Assembly (NCBI GenBank): GCA_911728455.2
Contig: OU452222.1
Coordinates: 10,509,575 to 10,573,574, forward strand
DNA length: 64,000 nucleotides
Direction of reading: 5' to 3'
From: Marthasterias glacialis
Lineage: Eukaryota; Echinodermata; Asteroidea; Forcipulatida; Asteriidae
Positions 12,272 through 27,200 of this stretch are shown piece after piece (positions within the stretch are counted from its first letter, which is position 1; every line of letters begins with the position of its first letter). A model generated the notes under the pieces. The model was not told the origin of the DNA. It saw nothing but the letters and a program-made list of their open reading frames with translations, and searched no databases. The position numbers and the translations under genes were made by a program.

Positions 12272-15200
12272 TCACAAGACCATGCCCTCATACGAGGGTC
12301 CCCCGTCTGACTCCCCCGCGTCCATCTTAATGCGGATGTGCTCCAGGGTGTTGGTGAAGTGCTTGTTGATTTGTTCCGTCTCGTCGTTGTCTTCCAGATT
12401 TGGGAGGTCCTCCCGGATCTTTTCAATCAGCTGATTGAGGATCTGAACTGTTACCTACATGACAACAAAAAAATAAAAATAAGAATAAAAGTCATACATA
12501 AATATCTTCTTTTTTTTTAATAAAGGCATTTCCTTTTTCTTTTCTTTTTTTAAACTTTATAAGTCAATGAACACAAACTTGAAGGGGAAAAATGTGACGT
12601 TCCAAGCTGAAACCAGACACTTCCTTCTAAAACTCAAAGCTGGGTTTATTATTAGCTCATCAAACAGATGAGAAGAAGAGCTTTCAAATAACGCTCACAT
12701 GTACATGTCATTGAGGTCTTTAAGGAAAGTATTTCTCAACATAACGAACATTACAGACATCACATTCCATTAATGTCACGGCTGACATTTCAGGTGTCTT
12801 CACGGTTAATGCCATTTCACAATTTCCAAGAAGTGAATGATTTTGGCATGGGGAGTGTCACATAATTATGATGTTATGAGCTCTAAAAATATTTTGAGAA
12901 CCTCTAAAAAAATATTTGAAGAAAATCAAAAGGTCCGTCATAGTCTGTGGTGTGTATAAACCTATTCAAATATGTCTTTAAAGCAACTGATGTTCCAGTT
13001 GAGACTATTTACATGTAAGGTTTGTAATCCTGTTGGTAAATGTGACTTTATTCTACTGTAAGCCACGCCCACTTCACACAAACTGGCTCCATTGATTGCC
13101 AGAAGCCAATAGGAAATGTATTGAGCTTTTTCTCTTTGATGATTTATGTAAGAACAACATAATTTGTGGGTTGCCTTTCACATGTGTCTTGCAAAGACCC
13201 AAGGTCTTATCAGAAATATTGGTGTCTTTCATGTGATTTCTTTTATGTGATTCCAACCTGGTCATTTTCTTTCTTTGACGTTCGATGTAGAGATTGAGAA
13301 TATGATTGAGAATATCCACATGAAAAACTTGGAAGATTATGCGAGCTATTTAAAGCCATTCTTACCTGGTCATTTCCTTTCTCAAAGTAGTAGATGTACC
13401 GATTGAAAATCTCCACAAAGAGCTGTACTTGCACTGTAGGGTCCATGCACTGCTTGGCAATGCGCAGGGCTTTCTTCAAACACTCCCCAACGTTTTTGGA
13501 AAATTTGAGCTGCAACAAAGCATTCAAGCAAATTTCAGCATTATCATAAGGATGTCTGATATCTTTCAGTTGTTCTTTGCAGAAATGAGTCATCAGCCAA
13601 CAATACCATGTGATGCAAACTGAAATTGTTTAAAAAAACATAACTTATTAATCACTAATTTCGGCTAAATTGCTACATTATGATTAGGCCTTGCTAAAAG
13701 AATCTCATCAGTGTGGCCGAGTACCAACTCTGACTCACATTGTTTGAGTCTAACTTATATTTTTGCAGGCTGTTTACTGTGAAAAAAAACCCCAAAAACC
13801 AATTGTTTCTCTTCTCTTTAGCATTACCAACTGTCAATGCTGCATACTCCTAAGGAGTTGAGATGGTTTTAGAAATGCTTAGAGCCCGCTGAACAGTGGT
13901 TATATTATATGACACTCTGAGGGGCCTACTGGGCTTGAAAAGGCACATAATAAATACACAATATTAACTGATCATTATAATTAATACAATTCGCTTAAAA
14001 TGAATGATAATAATAAATGCCATTTTTATTAGTCACCCTATATCAACATGAATTTAAAGCACTTTACAATAGTAAAAGGGAAAGAAAAAGAAATGCCATT
14101 AAACAAAACACTACAAAAATATAAATACACATAAAATACACATTAAAAAACAGTACAAAGATAAGAATTGAAATAACATTACAAACAACAAGCCCAAAAA
14201 ATATTTGAAAAAGCGAAAGTAACAAAATTAGAATAGGATGATATTTCAAACATGAAGACAATAAGCAATGTAAACATTGCTAAACATTTACATTGGGATA
14301 AATATCACACAAAAAGTTAGGATAACAAAATTAGAATGGGATGATATTTCAAACATGAAGACAATAAGCAATGTAAACATTGCTAAACATTTACATTGGG
14401 ATAAATATCACACAAAACTCATAACAGAAAATCGCAGTAATAACACGCACTACAAGAACAAGATTAGAAGTTGTAATATCAAAAAGCAGATTTAAAAAGA
14501 TGCGTCTTGCTGGCTTTTTTTAATTGGCCATGTGACGCAAACGAGTGTATGTGGAGTGGGAGATTGTTAAAAGATGACAGAGGATCTGTTCTGAAATCTT
14601 TACTTACAAAAAAGGGTTGGAATGCACAAGAGTACAATGATAACAATGGCACCTTGAGAGTAACTTAGGCCGTGCAAAATTGGCAGCTACAGCTACGGCT
14701 ATGGCTGGACCGCCATATCGTTAGCAACAGCTGTAGCCGTAGCCACCAATTCAGATACAGCCTTATTCTCCATGATAGCTTGAGAACAAGCAGGTTTGGC
14801 TTTGTCTCTTCCAATCTTACCTCCTCCCCTCCGCTCTCCAGCGTCTTCCCCGACCAGAAGAGATGAGACACCATCCCAACGGCTCGACACTGGTCAGGTT
14901 TCTTCAGGAGCTTGGAGGCAATGAGGGCGCAATGTGTGCGTAGCGGCTCGTGGTTCTCCTCGCCGAAGAAGCTGATCTGCTCAAGAGTGGCTATGATGAG
15001 ACTGATGGCGGCTAGCTTGGCTCTCGAGTCGGAGATCTCGTCTTCGAAACAGGCAAAACACTAAACCAAGAAGATGTTAAAAATGGGGATAACATTGGTG
15101 TTAGAATGATCTGAACAATACAGTGCAATGGCTTACCCTGCCTTACAGATTAATGAACAGCACTTTCTATCAGTGAATAACCCTGCAAGAAGCTTGTTGC

Positions 15201-18200
15201 TGCCAATCTAGTACCCCATCCTGCTAAGGGAGGACAGCAAAGTTATGTTTTTAAAGCAACTGATGTTCCAGTTGAGACTATTTACATGTAAGGTTTGTAA
15301 TCCTGTTGGTAAATGTGACTTTATTCTACTGTAAGCCACGCCCACTTCACACAAACTGGCTCCATTGATTGCCAGAAGCCAATAGGAAATGTATTGAGCT
15401 TTTTCTCTTTGATGATTTATGTCAGAACAACATAATTTCTGGACTTGCCTTTCACATGTGTCTTGCAAAGACCCAAGGTCTTATCAGAAATATTGGTGTC
15501 TTTCATGTGATTTCTTTTATGTGATTCCAACCTGGTCATTTTCTTCCTTTGACGTTAGATGTACCAATTGAGAATATCCACATGAAAAACTTGGAAGATT
15601 TTGCGAGCTATTTAAAGCCATGTTGCTGCCAATCTAGTACCCATCTTGCTAAGGGAGGACAGCAAAGTTAGCTTTTTCACAACACCATGCCGCTCACAGC
15701 GGCTCGCTAAATTACCTTGTGCGCCGCAAAGAAACATGTGGTCTGAAGAGGAGGCATTTCTTACGAGGTTTAGGGCAATGGCCAGGGTTAGGGTTAGATT
15801 AACAGTAATGAAAAAAAGAGGACAGCCAGAGTACACTGATTGACACTTTCACAGCTGTCACCCGTCTGGCTACTTGCAGATCCAACCCAATTCATAAGAG
15901 ATTCGTCCACGATGTTAGCGCACACCTCCCTAGGGTTGTATTTTCACCATGTAAACTTTGAACTCTTCCTCCTTTTAATATCTCCTCACCTGCGACATGA
16001 AGTCGTAAGCCACCATCTCGTGATTTTCAAACTCAACGGTGCCAGCAGCGAGGGCGCCCTGCAGGAAGAGGCGGAGGGACAGCTCCGGACACTCCGCCTT
16101 GGAAAGGATGCAGATGGTATGATGGCTGAACTGTAGAATCTTACGGCATTTAGCTTCCCATTTGTCATCCTGTAAAAACCAATCCGTTTCGGTATAAAAA
16201 AATAGTTAGAGACATCAGGGGGAACAAGGGAAGCACCAAGTCATGCCCAGTACTACCACTACTAATATTAATAATAATTCAGGTTAGTTATCCTCACTTG
16301 CAGCTGAGAAGCTGAATTGCGATGGGCATGTTCGAGCCATGTAAAGGCCCCTTTGGCAGCCAGCCCCATCGACCCATATCTGACCACAGAGCACAGCCAG
16401 AGATCGAAAGTCTTTGATTATTCCAGAGGGAGGAAAACTGGATGGCCTGGAGAAAAAAACCTTGTGGCATAGGAGAGAACCAACGCACAACTCTACTCAC
16501 ATATGGACCTAGCCGGGAATCGAACCAGGGCCAGAGTGGTGAGAGGCGAGCACTTTATATACCAGCCACCCGATATCTACTTTCTTTCTTAGGTTTTCTA
16601 CATTTTAAAAATTTAGTTAAAAAGAAACCAGGTGGGGGAATGACAAAGGAATTTACATTACAGAATTAGGCTGAAGTTGAAGAAACCCTGTCATCATATA
16701 TATCATTTGAGAAAAATTGGCACATCAAAATAATCAAATATTCAACTCTTATTATTGAATAATAGTTAAACTATGCCAGCCTGCAATAAGATATCATGTT
16801 GTGAATGCATCAACACAGCACAAACATGTACACAACAAAAAAGACAAACTGCAGTTAAATGGTTTCAAAATGTTGGTCAACCTGCTGGAAAATGCTTCTG
16901 AGAGAAAAGAGAAGGAGGGTTAACGTTTTTGAATTTTTGCTTTACAGGAAAATATAACATTTGAAATGTGCAGTTCATACAAATAGACAATTCACAAAGA
17001 TTCTCTTTTGTAAAAGAGGAAGCTTGAAACCCCTTCACAGGGGCAAAGGGGGTGGGGGTAGGGGAGGGGTGGAGGAACAACCCTGATTACATACCTCCTC
17101 TGCCAAGTCTTTGTACTGGTAGGCCAAGCGATGGGCTGCAAACACAAGAGGCGGTAGCGTGTACTTGATTCGTTTCTCTCCCCCTGTGCCAAAATGCTTG
17201 TGTGCTGTGCGTAACATCTACAGGAAAGCAATAACAATGGGAAATCAATGGAGTTATCAAGTGATTGCAATGAAATAAACCAGGCAACAATCAAACACAG
17301 ACCCCATTACCTGGTAAGCACTATTCTCTAAATCACAGCGCTCTTCAACCAATGATGTTGACGGAAGTAACAACATTACGCGAGTGCAACTCTGTTGAGG
17401 GGACAAAAATTGTACAGGACATGCAAGTGACCAAAAGTAGATTGGTCTCTAGGGGAATATAAGTTGAAATGTGTCCCGCAGACAACATTCACCAGGACGT
17501 CATCACACGATGAATCTTGCTTGTGCCATTTTGGCAGTCGGCTTCCCTGTGTGTTACTGTAAGTGCGCATTTTTAGATAATGTGTGTGCAATACTGTATT
17601 AGATATAATAATAACTGTATAAAGATTTTTCTTTTCATGCGTTTAAACTCCTAAAATGGCAGACCACGGGCAGACTGTAACTGCCTATAACTACAGTGAA
17701 AATAGGTCAATAGGCTAGCTGAACATTCAACAACATTAGTAAACTCCATACATTTATTGCTTGACCCTCATTAATGTTTTTGTGTTATTTTTTTTTCACT
17801 AAAGGACATGATTGATCCCGTACTGACCAATGCCTGCTGGTCGGCTGTTTCTGCCTGTAGTAAGTTGACGAATCTTCCCATCAAACCTTGCTCCTCAGCA
17901 AAATCATCAGCATCTTCCTGCAAGAATCAAATAAAAAATAACACACTGTACACTAAGAGCTTAAACCTGAAGATTATACTAAGCATACAATCCATACACA
18001 CCTCCACAGAATTTTAATTACTGAGTACAAGAACATGTAACTTTTACCTGTTGAGTAGGGTAAGATCACTTTGGAGAATATACCCGAAACTCAAAAAGAA
18101 TTATTCACACCAAGTAACTTACTTCAATCAATCAATTAAAAACCAACACGTCTACAAATGGTAACACAAACAACTTCCATGATTGGTTTGGCACTTTTTC

Positions 18201-21200
18201 TTATTACTGCAGCCCAATCAATCCAAATCCAGTGTAACTGGAACTCGGGAAAGTACTGAGTATACAGTGCTTAACACACATCGGTGTGTGGGTAAAACAC
18301 AAATAGTATTCTTTATCCCCGATGCAAATTTAACATCTATTAGAATATCGTTTGGCTTGAGAGCTGCTATTATGTCTGACACCATAAAGCCACCATCAAA
18401 TCCCATTTGGTAGAAGCATGGAGCTATCATAGGAAATACATGAAGCTGTGGATAAAGATCATTTACCCTACCATTCAAAACCATTCGGTGGGAATGGCAC
18501 TTAGCCATGGTATCAATCAATACCATTTGGTGGGATATATGATCGTGGGATATATGAACCCATCCATTCACAACCGCCACCGTGGATAGTGCGCAAATGT
18601 ACATGTACCCTTAAGTATCCATGATTGTACTGACTAAAGGTTTTGAATAGTCGTGATTTTTTTAAAAATTCTTTTCAAAAAATGCATTGATCTTTGACAT
18701 TCAATGACCAGGGACTGAGGAAGTCAAATTATTTTTCAATATGAGTTCTACTAAATTTGTGACCAATTTTGCAACCAGCCATGGGCACCATGTTTTGTTG
18801 GATTCTTCCTGTTATGATCAACAACTTGAAAATCTACATTTAGAAGATATCACTCCTTAAACCAAGTAACCAACTTAATAGTGATAAAGCATTATCCATC
18901 AGCACTTTTTCAAATATTATTATTATAACTATTTTATTACTATTACATCTTTCTGGTAATAAAACCAAGGGACCCTCAAAAGTGACTTGCACTGTGACCA
19001 GTAGGCCTTAAGATACCTAATGTAGAGAAGATGTTGAAGAAATGTCAGTTTTAGATATGAGGAAAACCCCTAGATGGGGAAAACCCACGCTATCAGGTAG
19101 GGACTACAAACCCCACTCCACATGCAAGGCCCCGGTCCAGAATTCGAACCGGGGTCCACAGAGGTGAAAGGCAGGGACAGAAACCACTGAGCCAACCTGA
19201 ATGCCTTATATGAATATATACATGTATGTAAATGAAAAATCTTGCACTTGTTATGTGAAAGATGTGTGAAATTCTTGTATAAAAGTTCATGTTATTCTTA
19301 CACTAATAACAGTGGCATGGTATTTTAATAAAAGTAGGGACAGCACAACAAAGGAACACAATGGGAACAACGCTCTCCTCACATTGGATCTCTTTGTACT
19401 CTAGTGTCCTCCCATTTATTTCGTGCACTTAAGTCTATGGGAGCGTCCTCACATTGATGCAAGTAAACAAATGTATATACAGAAGGTAAGAAAATTTGAG
19501 TATGGTATCTTGGTACAATATGTCACTGCTCCATTAAACAGCTTTATACATAGAGCAATGACATGGTTATATTCTTGTACTCCATGTACACCATAACCTT
19601 TTACCCAGTCACCCTCACTATGGAGGTCATACCACCCAACCCCCTCAGTGATGTCAGCTGGATCCTGTCTGAGTGGGCCCATAATGTGTTATTTTGGGTC
19701 TGCTACCAGACATGTAGTAGAGGTAACATGACAAGTAATTGGGGGGGGGTCCATCCTTAAGGGGCTCTTAAAGGCAATATTGACAGCAATAACAGGTGGC
19801 TTGAAGTAAGGGATGAGTGATGGCTGACTGGTCAGGGGGGGGGAAACCAAGGCAATGTCAGGGGTGCCACTACTAAGTTATTATTGGGTTTGTTTGGTTT
19901 CAAATAGCCCCCTCAGCTGGGCTTTGAATATATGTACAGTCACTCAGACAGGTCACATGGTCTTTAGATTCTTCTTATAAATTCAGTGCATTACAATTTT
20001 TTTTAATCAGAGTTTGAAACTGTTCTTTATAAACTATTAGGCCCCCTAATTAATAAAAAAACAAATAAGTTTTTCAATCTAACAAATATCTATAAAAATG
20101 AATGCAATTAACTTAAAATAAATCATATTCATTCTTTGTTCTGATAGATATCTTAGGCAGATGTTTGACATTTTAGTGTGTCTTGGTCAAATGACACTTT
20201 TTGTATTCATTTATTGATGGTACAAAAAAGCATTTGAGTCCAAGTTTAGGCCTAATAGTCTTATCCGGCCGTGCTCATTGTACATTGTATGTATTTTCAG
20301 ACCTGGGCCCAATTTCATACAGCTGCTTAAGCAGAAAATATAGCTTAACAGTTTTCTGCTAAGCAAAAATGAACAGGATACCAGGCGCAGATAGTACATA
20401 TATGACATGGTATGTTGGTTGGTAACCTTATTCTGGTAAGCATAATTTTGATGTGCTCAGCTACTCTTTGTGCTGAAGGGGGTCTATGACATTGGGCCCT
20501 GTTATTTCACTGAGGCAACTGGATCCCAGGGCTGGAATTTTACACTGGGCCACATGCCCGAGGCCGGTGATTTTAGTGTCGGGGCCAGTAAACTCAAGAC
20601 TAGACAAGTCCGGTGGTCTTGTGTTTTTCAAGTGAATAATAAAACCTCACTGTGTAATATCTTTAACAAAAAGAAACACCAGAAATGATGTTCAATTTGT
20701 TGACTTTGAATCTGATCAATATCTGTCAATACTGTTGAGTATCAAAATATACTTCCCCACAAGAGACAATCTTCTCTTAGCGCTTGTTCAAATAAAGACA
20801 TTTTCCATTTTAAACTTTGTAGAAAGTTCTTTCTCATTAAGATTCTGGTCTTGTAAAATAACTTCTGGTCCGGTAAAAAATTTCGAGCTACAAGCCCTGC
20901 GGTCTTGTGGAATTTTACCCCAAATTCGAGCCCTGCCTCCATGCCCCTGGCCATTTCCTTGGAGCCCTCCATAATAGAGGTGTTGTTAACAAGGAAAAAC
21001 AGCCTTTTCCTTACCATGGAAGTGAAATCAAGAACAAAGTATCAAGCCTACATTTTTAAACCTTTTTTTTAATGGAATGCTGTATGTGAAAGTGCATCAC
21101 AAATAATTAAACAATAAGCTAGCTAATTGCTTACCAACCAAACTGACCTATGATATAAAATATGCAAAAATTGTTAATGGCCTCACATCTAAAAGGCTCA

Positions 21201-24200
21201 GCTAAGGTTCAAAGGTCAGGCCATTAAAAATGTCTGCATTATACATGAACAAACAGTTTTTGTTTAATGCAAGTTCCTGAGAGCAACCTTGAAGTGAGAT
21301 GGTCCAGTGGCAGCTTGAGCCCTTTTAATAAATTGCTACACATTTTTTGGCGCTGATTGTGTATTTGTGTAATTAGTGGGGCAGACAGGGGATATATTTT
21401 GGGAATTGTGCCTTTGATAATGTAGGGAACCCAAGTGCGCCCTCAGTGTTCAAGTGTGTGATCTAACTTTGTGATTTGCAAAATAACAAGTTAAAGTTTG
21501 CTCTCTTTTTCTATTAGCTTTCAGCAGGAAAAGAGCACATTTGATTTTTGTTGGTAATTCTCTCTATTTTGTAGGGAGCATGGCTCTGGCCATGCTCCTA
21601 GTGTTATTTATGTGGGAAGGTTAGCTATAAGGAAACTCCCTGTGAATACATTGTCTTGTTACTAATAATTTCATCAGAGAAATATTGTAAATTTGTACAT
21701 GTACGGTAGCGTGTGGCAAGCCACGTTTTGTCCCTTGACCTTCCACACTGTACTTGTACTTAGTTGCATATAATTCACTGTGAGTTGTGACTGTGCTGTG
21801 CTATTGTGTACTGCTACTAAGTTACTGCGAGCATTAATTAAACTTGTTCCAGGAAATCTATCTCTTTTACATCTGAGAAGTCACTGCGCACTTTGTTGTA
21901 AGTATTTGGTGAATGCTCGTCTTTTTTTAATTAGAGGACTGGCCTCGTTCTTGTGTCTCTACAATAACAAGCATGGAATTTTTTGGTACATAGTCATAGC
22001 ATGTCATGAGAAAGATTTCTGGTTGAAGGGCCAATGCAGATTTAAATTTCGGGGGGAAAAAAGGTAGAATAACAAGTAATTTTCAAAATGGCTGCCATTA
22101 CTTGTGATGGCCCTATAGCCAAATATCTTTCTCATGACATACTCTTGACTGTGTGCCAAATTCCATGTTTGTATCATCAAAGGCACAATCCCATTACCTA
22201 ACTGCCGTACTGCACGTAGCTCATGTGATGCGCGTGACTAAGCTAGTACCAGCTGCTAGTATGTGCATGAACCAATTATGCTGAATGCTTAATGCAATCA
22301 TGAGACTCGTGTAAAGTCTCAACATGCATTATTAACAAAAACTCTGTGTGTGGGTGTGTTTGACGTTGCAACCTGCTCTGAATGTTCCGTGTGGGGCGAG
22401 TTCAACAGCGGTTAACCAACCATTAACACAATGCAAACACGCGAAGTTACCAACTTTCCAATGGGTGGCGTTTAACCAGTCAATTGTGCTCAATACAAAT
22501 GTAATCAAATCAAAGAAACCTCCAATGCAGAAAGCACAGTGTCAAGTCTGTAGTGACTTTATTATACTACAGATAATGTAATGCAGCTTGTTCTGGCAAT
22601 AACCCATTCAGAACATATTGCCAAGTCGAGTTTTGATATTTTTATGTTATTGTTAGTCTGTGGAAGAGCTTCACAAAGCAATCACACTGTGCATGTACAA
22701 CATTGAACCGGATGAGGTTTTATTCAAAGATTGCATCCCTCTAGTTTACAGTGTACGTATAATGCACATGCGCATGTATGTACATAAACAATGTATCATT
22801 AAAATCTCCCGTAAACATTTCTGGACTGTACCTGCTCGCACTTTTTCATAAAACAGAGTAAATCAATTTATGCTTTGCTTAGCATTTTGATGTAAGAGTG
22901 CTAATTGTTTTCTACAAATTCTACTTCAAAGGCCTTTTCACACTACGAAAAAAATCTCTGTGGTAGACACGGATCTGACCCGTGTGATTTGACAGACCTT
23001 TTCACACTACATTTCAATCCGGCATTGACCCGTCTACAATGCTTGATCCGTGTCAAAACCAACCCTGTTTGACGGGTGGATTGAGGATTTTTGACCTGTG
23101 TTGAGAACTACACGTGAAGCAAAAAAACAAAGCTGGTTTCACGTCGGGCAGTGTGAAAAGATAACACGGATTGGAATCGTGTAGCTTTCGGCATGGATCG
23201 GAGCTTGACAGTGTGAAAAGACCTATAATATTCAGTCGTTCTTCAGTGGAGGAAATTTACAGGTCTGATACTTGAAAAAAGAAGGAAAATCTTGTTGAGT
23301 ACAACTAGCAAGTGCAGACCTACGTATACATGTATGGTGTATATACTTTCATAGATTTTTTTTAAGGCCATTTATTAATAATCTTACCGATTTTCCCGAG
23401 GCCAAAAGGAATTCGAAAATCAGACTGAAACAGAGAGAATACTTTTGTACAATTGGGGGTAGTGGGGAGTTTGTTAGCTTTATCAACGTTGATGCCCTTA
23501 CCTCTTCTGGTTGATCTGGTTGGTCCTTTACAAGTGGTGCCACCATGCCCAGGATGGTATCAGCTTGGTCTTCCAGCAGTACCCGATTCCCGTTATCTAA
23601 CGCACTGTTCACCACGTGAAGGCTCATGTTCTTGCGTCCCGTATAGTCCAGGTACTCAAAGAGGGGGGCAAAGAACTCTAGCTTGAGGAGGGTGAGGATG
23701 TTGTTGTAAGTGTCCACGGGGATCTTCAGCATGCGGGTCAGCTCCTTGGCGACAGGGCTGGAGTGTGCTAGAGACCCACTGTGAAAAGTGAACACAAAAA
23801 AAGGAAATCTCTAAATTACAAATGGGATTTCTAGGTTTGTGCTATGAGATGGACGTGCCAGTGATGAACTGGATCTTGAGTGTGACTATCAATTTGTTTT
23901 CAAAAGACAATGGTCAATGCAAATAAACATAAACGCTTTCCTTGTTTATTTACATAAACAAGTTGACTGGAACGGGATTTGAACATGCCAGCCCCAGATT
24001 AACTTGCGACCTATGGATTAACAGATCTATTTTGAGAGAAGTGTTGGTTTTGAGAAGAACTGGGGGGGGGGGGAGATACAGTTCGAACAACGTGCTCTGT
24101 TCATCTCCTGGAGCATCTGACAGGAGAATGCACAGAGCATTCTCCAGAAGATGACCAGAGCACACTGGTCGAAGCGCTGGGTACAAACAGGCTCTTCTCA

Positions 24201-27200
24201 GAGCCACCACTACTTAAACTGAGATTTCACACACTACATGGTGTTACTGCAAGTTTTGTTATTAATTCATAAATACCTGGGACAGTTTATTCATTCTGAA
24301 TGGTTGAGAGGAGATCACGTGGCCATGTTTAAACATGCGATATAGACAGGGTCAAAGCATTTAAACAGGGACTGCGTAAATTGAGTCAGCAGGTGCTATC
24401 AGATGATTGCACACAGCGCGCAAGTTGCACGGCCCAATTTAAATTGGTAGCCCCATGGAGGTAGATTGCAAATTCAGCTCGCGCAAGTTTGAAACTTGTG
24501 CCTGCAATTTTGAAACTTGCTCAACATGAATAGAATTTAGAAATTTAATGCAGATTCGAGTTGAGGACGTGAGCTGTCATTATCAGATTTGTTCTCAACT
24601 TTTAAAATTGTTTGGGTGTTTTTAACGGAAAGGTATTTATGAATGGGAATAAAAGTGTGTTAAATTGGTTTTCAACAAGTTGTTTAAACACGGTGAGGCC
24701 TGGTTCTCGATAATTTAACCTCGACTTCGTCTCAGTAAAATTATCAAAAACCAGGCCTCACCGTGTTTAAACAACTAGTTGAAAACCTCTTCACTCTACT
24801 TTTATTACAGTAAAATCCTTCTCAGTTCGTAGAATTGGATTGACTTGACTATTTGTGGACTTACTGTTCGATGCCAAGCTTCTTGAAGATCTCTACCGTT
24901 GTGTTGAGCACCTTATCAATGTAGTCTACTCTGTCTTCATAGCATTTCAGGGCAAGGTTGATGAGGGACACTTGTAGTTCCACCACATCTTCTGTCGGCA
25001 TGTCAGGTCGGGCCTGAAAGTTTAACAACCAGGATTGTTAACCAGTTAATACCGAAAGATGTGTTTACACGTCAAGATTTTCCCTCCCAGAAATCCGATG
25101 TGTAAACCAACATTGCATAAAATTGGAATGTAAACACTGGCACATTCCATTGTGGAGTGTGCACAGTGCATGCACTCAACGTGCAACCATCATTTCTCCC
25201 ATACAAAGAGGGACAGAGGGTACTGGAATTTATGCTCTAAATCTCCCCTTTTCAGGGGTTATTGTGTAATCCCCAATTCCAGACCTTTGTCCTCTTGTAA
25301 ATACAAAGAGGATTCCATTGAGATTGATAGGCTGCCACCATTGTTTGTCATTGTATTCGGCTCGATGGGAAGTAAGTCTAAGTGAACCGAGATTCCAGCA
25401 TAGATTCCGGCCATGGGGCCGATTATTGGCCGTGTTTTTTGGCCAGGGGTTTTCAATTCAAGATGAATGGATCTCACATTTTCTCGAAAGAGAACAATAA
25501 ATCCTTGTGCTGTCTACGAGAACCTTTGTCTCTGTAATGTTTAGTCAGGTTTTCATTGTGACAATGATACTCTTAAAACAAATTATTCCGGTCGTTCTGA
25601 AAAATTAATCCCGTCACGAGGCACAGAAAGTTTAAGTGGTTAAAAAATTAATAGGAAGGGGGAAATATTTCCAAAATCAGAAAATCCTGAGGCAAGATTG
25701 TTACCAAGATCTACCAAAGAAAACACCAATGTTCTTTTTTACACACAAGACAAATGTTGATGATTTTGTTCGCTTGACCTTTGTTTGATTTACCTGTATA
25801 ATAGCAGAAATCTGCTCCGAGAAGATGTCAAATAGTTTGAGTTCAGAGGGAATGCCTGCACTGTCATCTCTACAGGCAAACAAGGCCAACCTGCAACAAA
25901 AAAAAAAAAAATACTAATAATAATAATTAAAAAATCATAACTATACAAGTCTATGTATGTTTGATTTCACCACAAACTATTGGCAGGTTCAACCATACCA
26001 CATCAGGGGTGTGATGGTACAGAAATTAAACAATCTTGAAATGTTGATGGCAGTCTCCTCTTTGGTGCAGTGATGAAACCCTCTAAAGTTACAGGGTGTT
26101 ACTGTTTTTTTGTTATTTTTTTTTTTGGGGGGGGGTGTACAAACTCTCTACATCCCCACAAACTAAACAAACTAAACACGAGAGGTTTGAAGACAATAAG
26201 GCTGTGTTCCCTTCCCTGGAAAGTTGTGAAGAAAACAATCAAGAACTAACCCAGAGATATGCTGAAACAAAGAGTTACAACTACTCCACCAAAACGAAGA
26301 GTGTTAGTACCACAATGCTGCTTGACCAGCCATAGCTTGAAGATCAGAGAGCTGTAATCTGCCTCAATGATGACTATGATGTACAAAATCTCCCCCAGTT
26401 ATAGTAGACATTGACACCAACTCTGACATCATCCCCCCCCAAAAAAAAACCATTATCACTGTACACCTGTCTCTTCTTCCTTCCACACAAGTACACTGGG
26501 ACAAAACTGAGGCTGGACACAGAACAGTCTGGTCACTTCTATGAATCAGCACTAACTACAGTCATGACCGTGTACAGAAAACCTGATGAAGACCGCCACA
26601 GCATGAAGCAGATGTAAAAGGATTTTTACCTAAATAAGACTTGCAAGTTTGCATGGTGGACAGACAATAAGGGTTAGGTGTTGCGGTGACACCATGTAGT
26701 TAAATCTCTCCATAGCGAGTGTGTGGTTTTGAAGAAACCAGTGGACTCAATGTTCCGAACAGCATGCTCTGTCCATCATCAGGAGACATCTCTCTAACTA
26801 CATGGTGTCATCACAAAACCTAACCTTGTTGACTCTTACCTATCAATGAGTGCGATGATAATATTCTTGACATTGACGCTGTTATTGAGTTCAGCACATC
26901 CCTTCAGAAACGGGCTCAGGGTCTGAAGATGGAACTCATCTGGGAACACCTGTATCAAATCAAGATGACCAAACGGCAATTTAAAAACAACAACTTCTTC
27001 ATAGTCCCACAGTCTCCAGTGGGATTTTTTGGAATTGTGTTATACTGTAACACAGTATGTGTATTCTTCATAGGTCCTTTATCTTCTGCTGCATTTTCTG
27101 GAATGGTGTTACACTGTAACATAGTATGTGTATTCTATTCTTCATAAATACGTCATAGTATACAAATATTGACCACTGCAAGTGTTTTGGTTGAAATTAC

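Noticed and set aside
18218-18604. 128-codon minus-strand frame in a VPS35 intron
   Set aside because: It has no recognisable domain, overlaps a SINE tail fragment and repeated CCATTTGGTGGGA-like motifs, and is probably chance.
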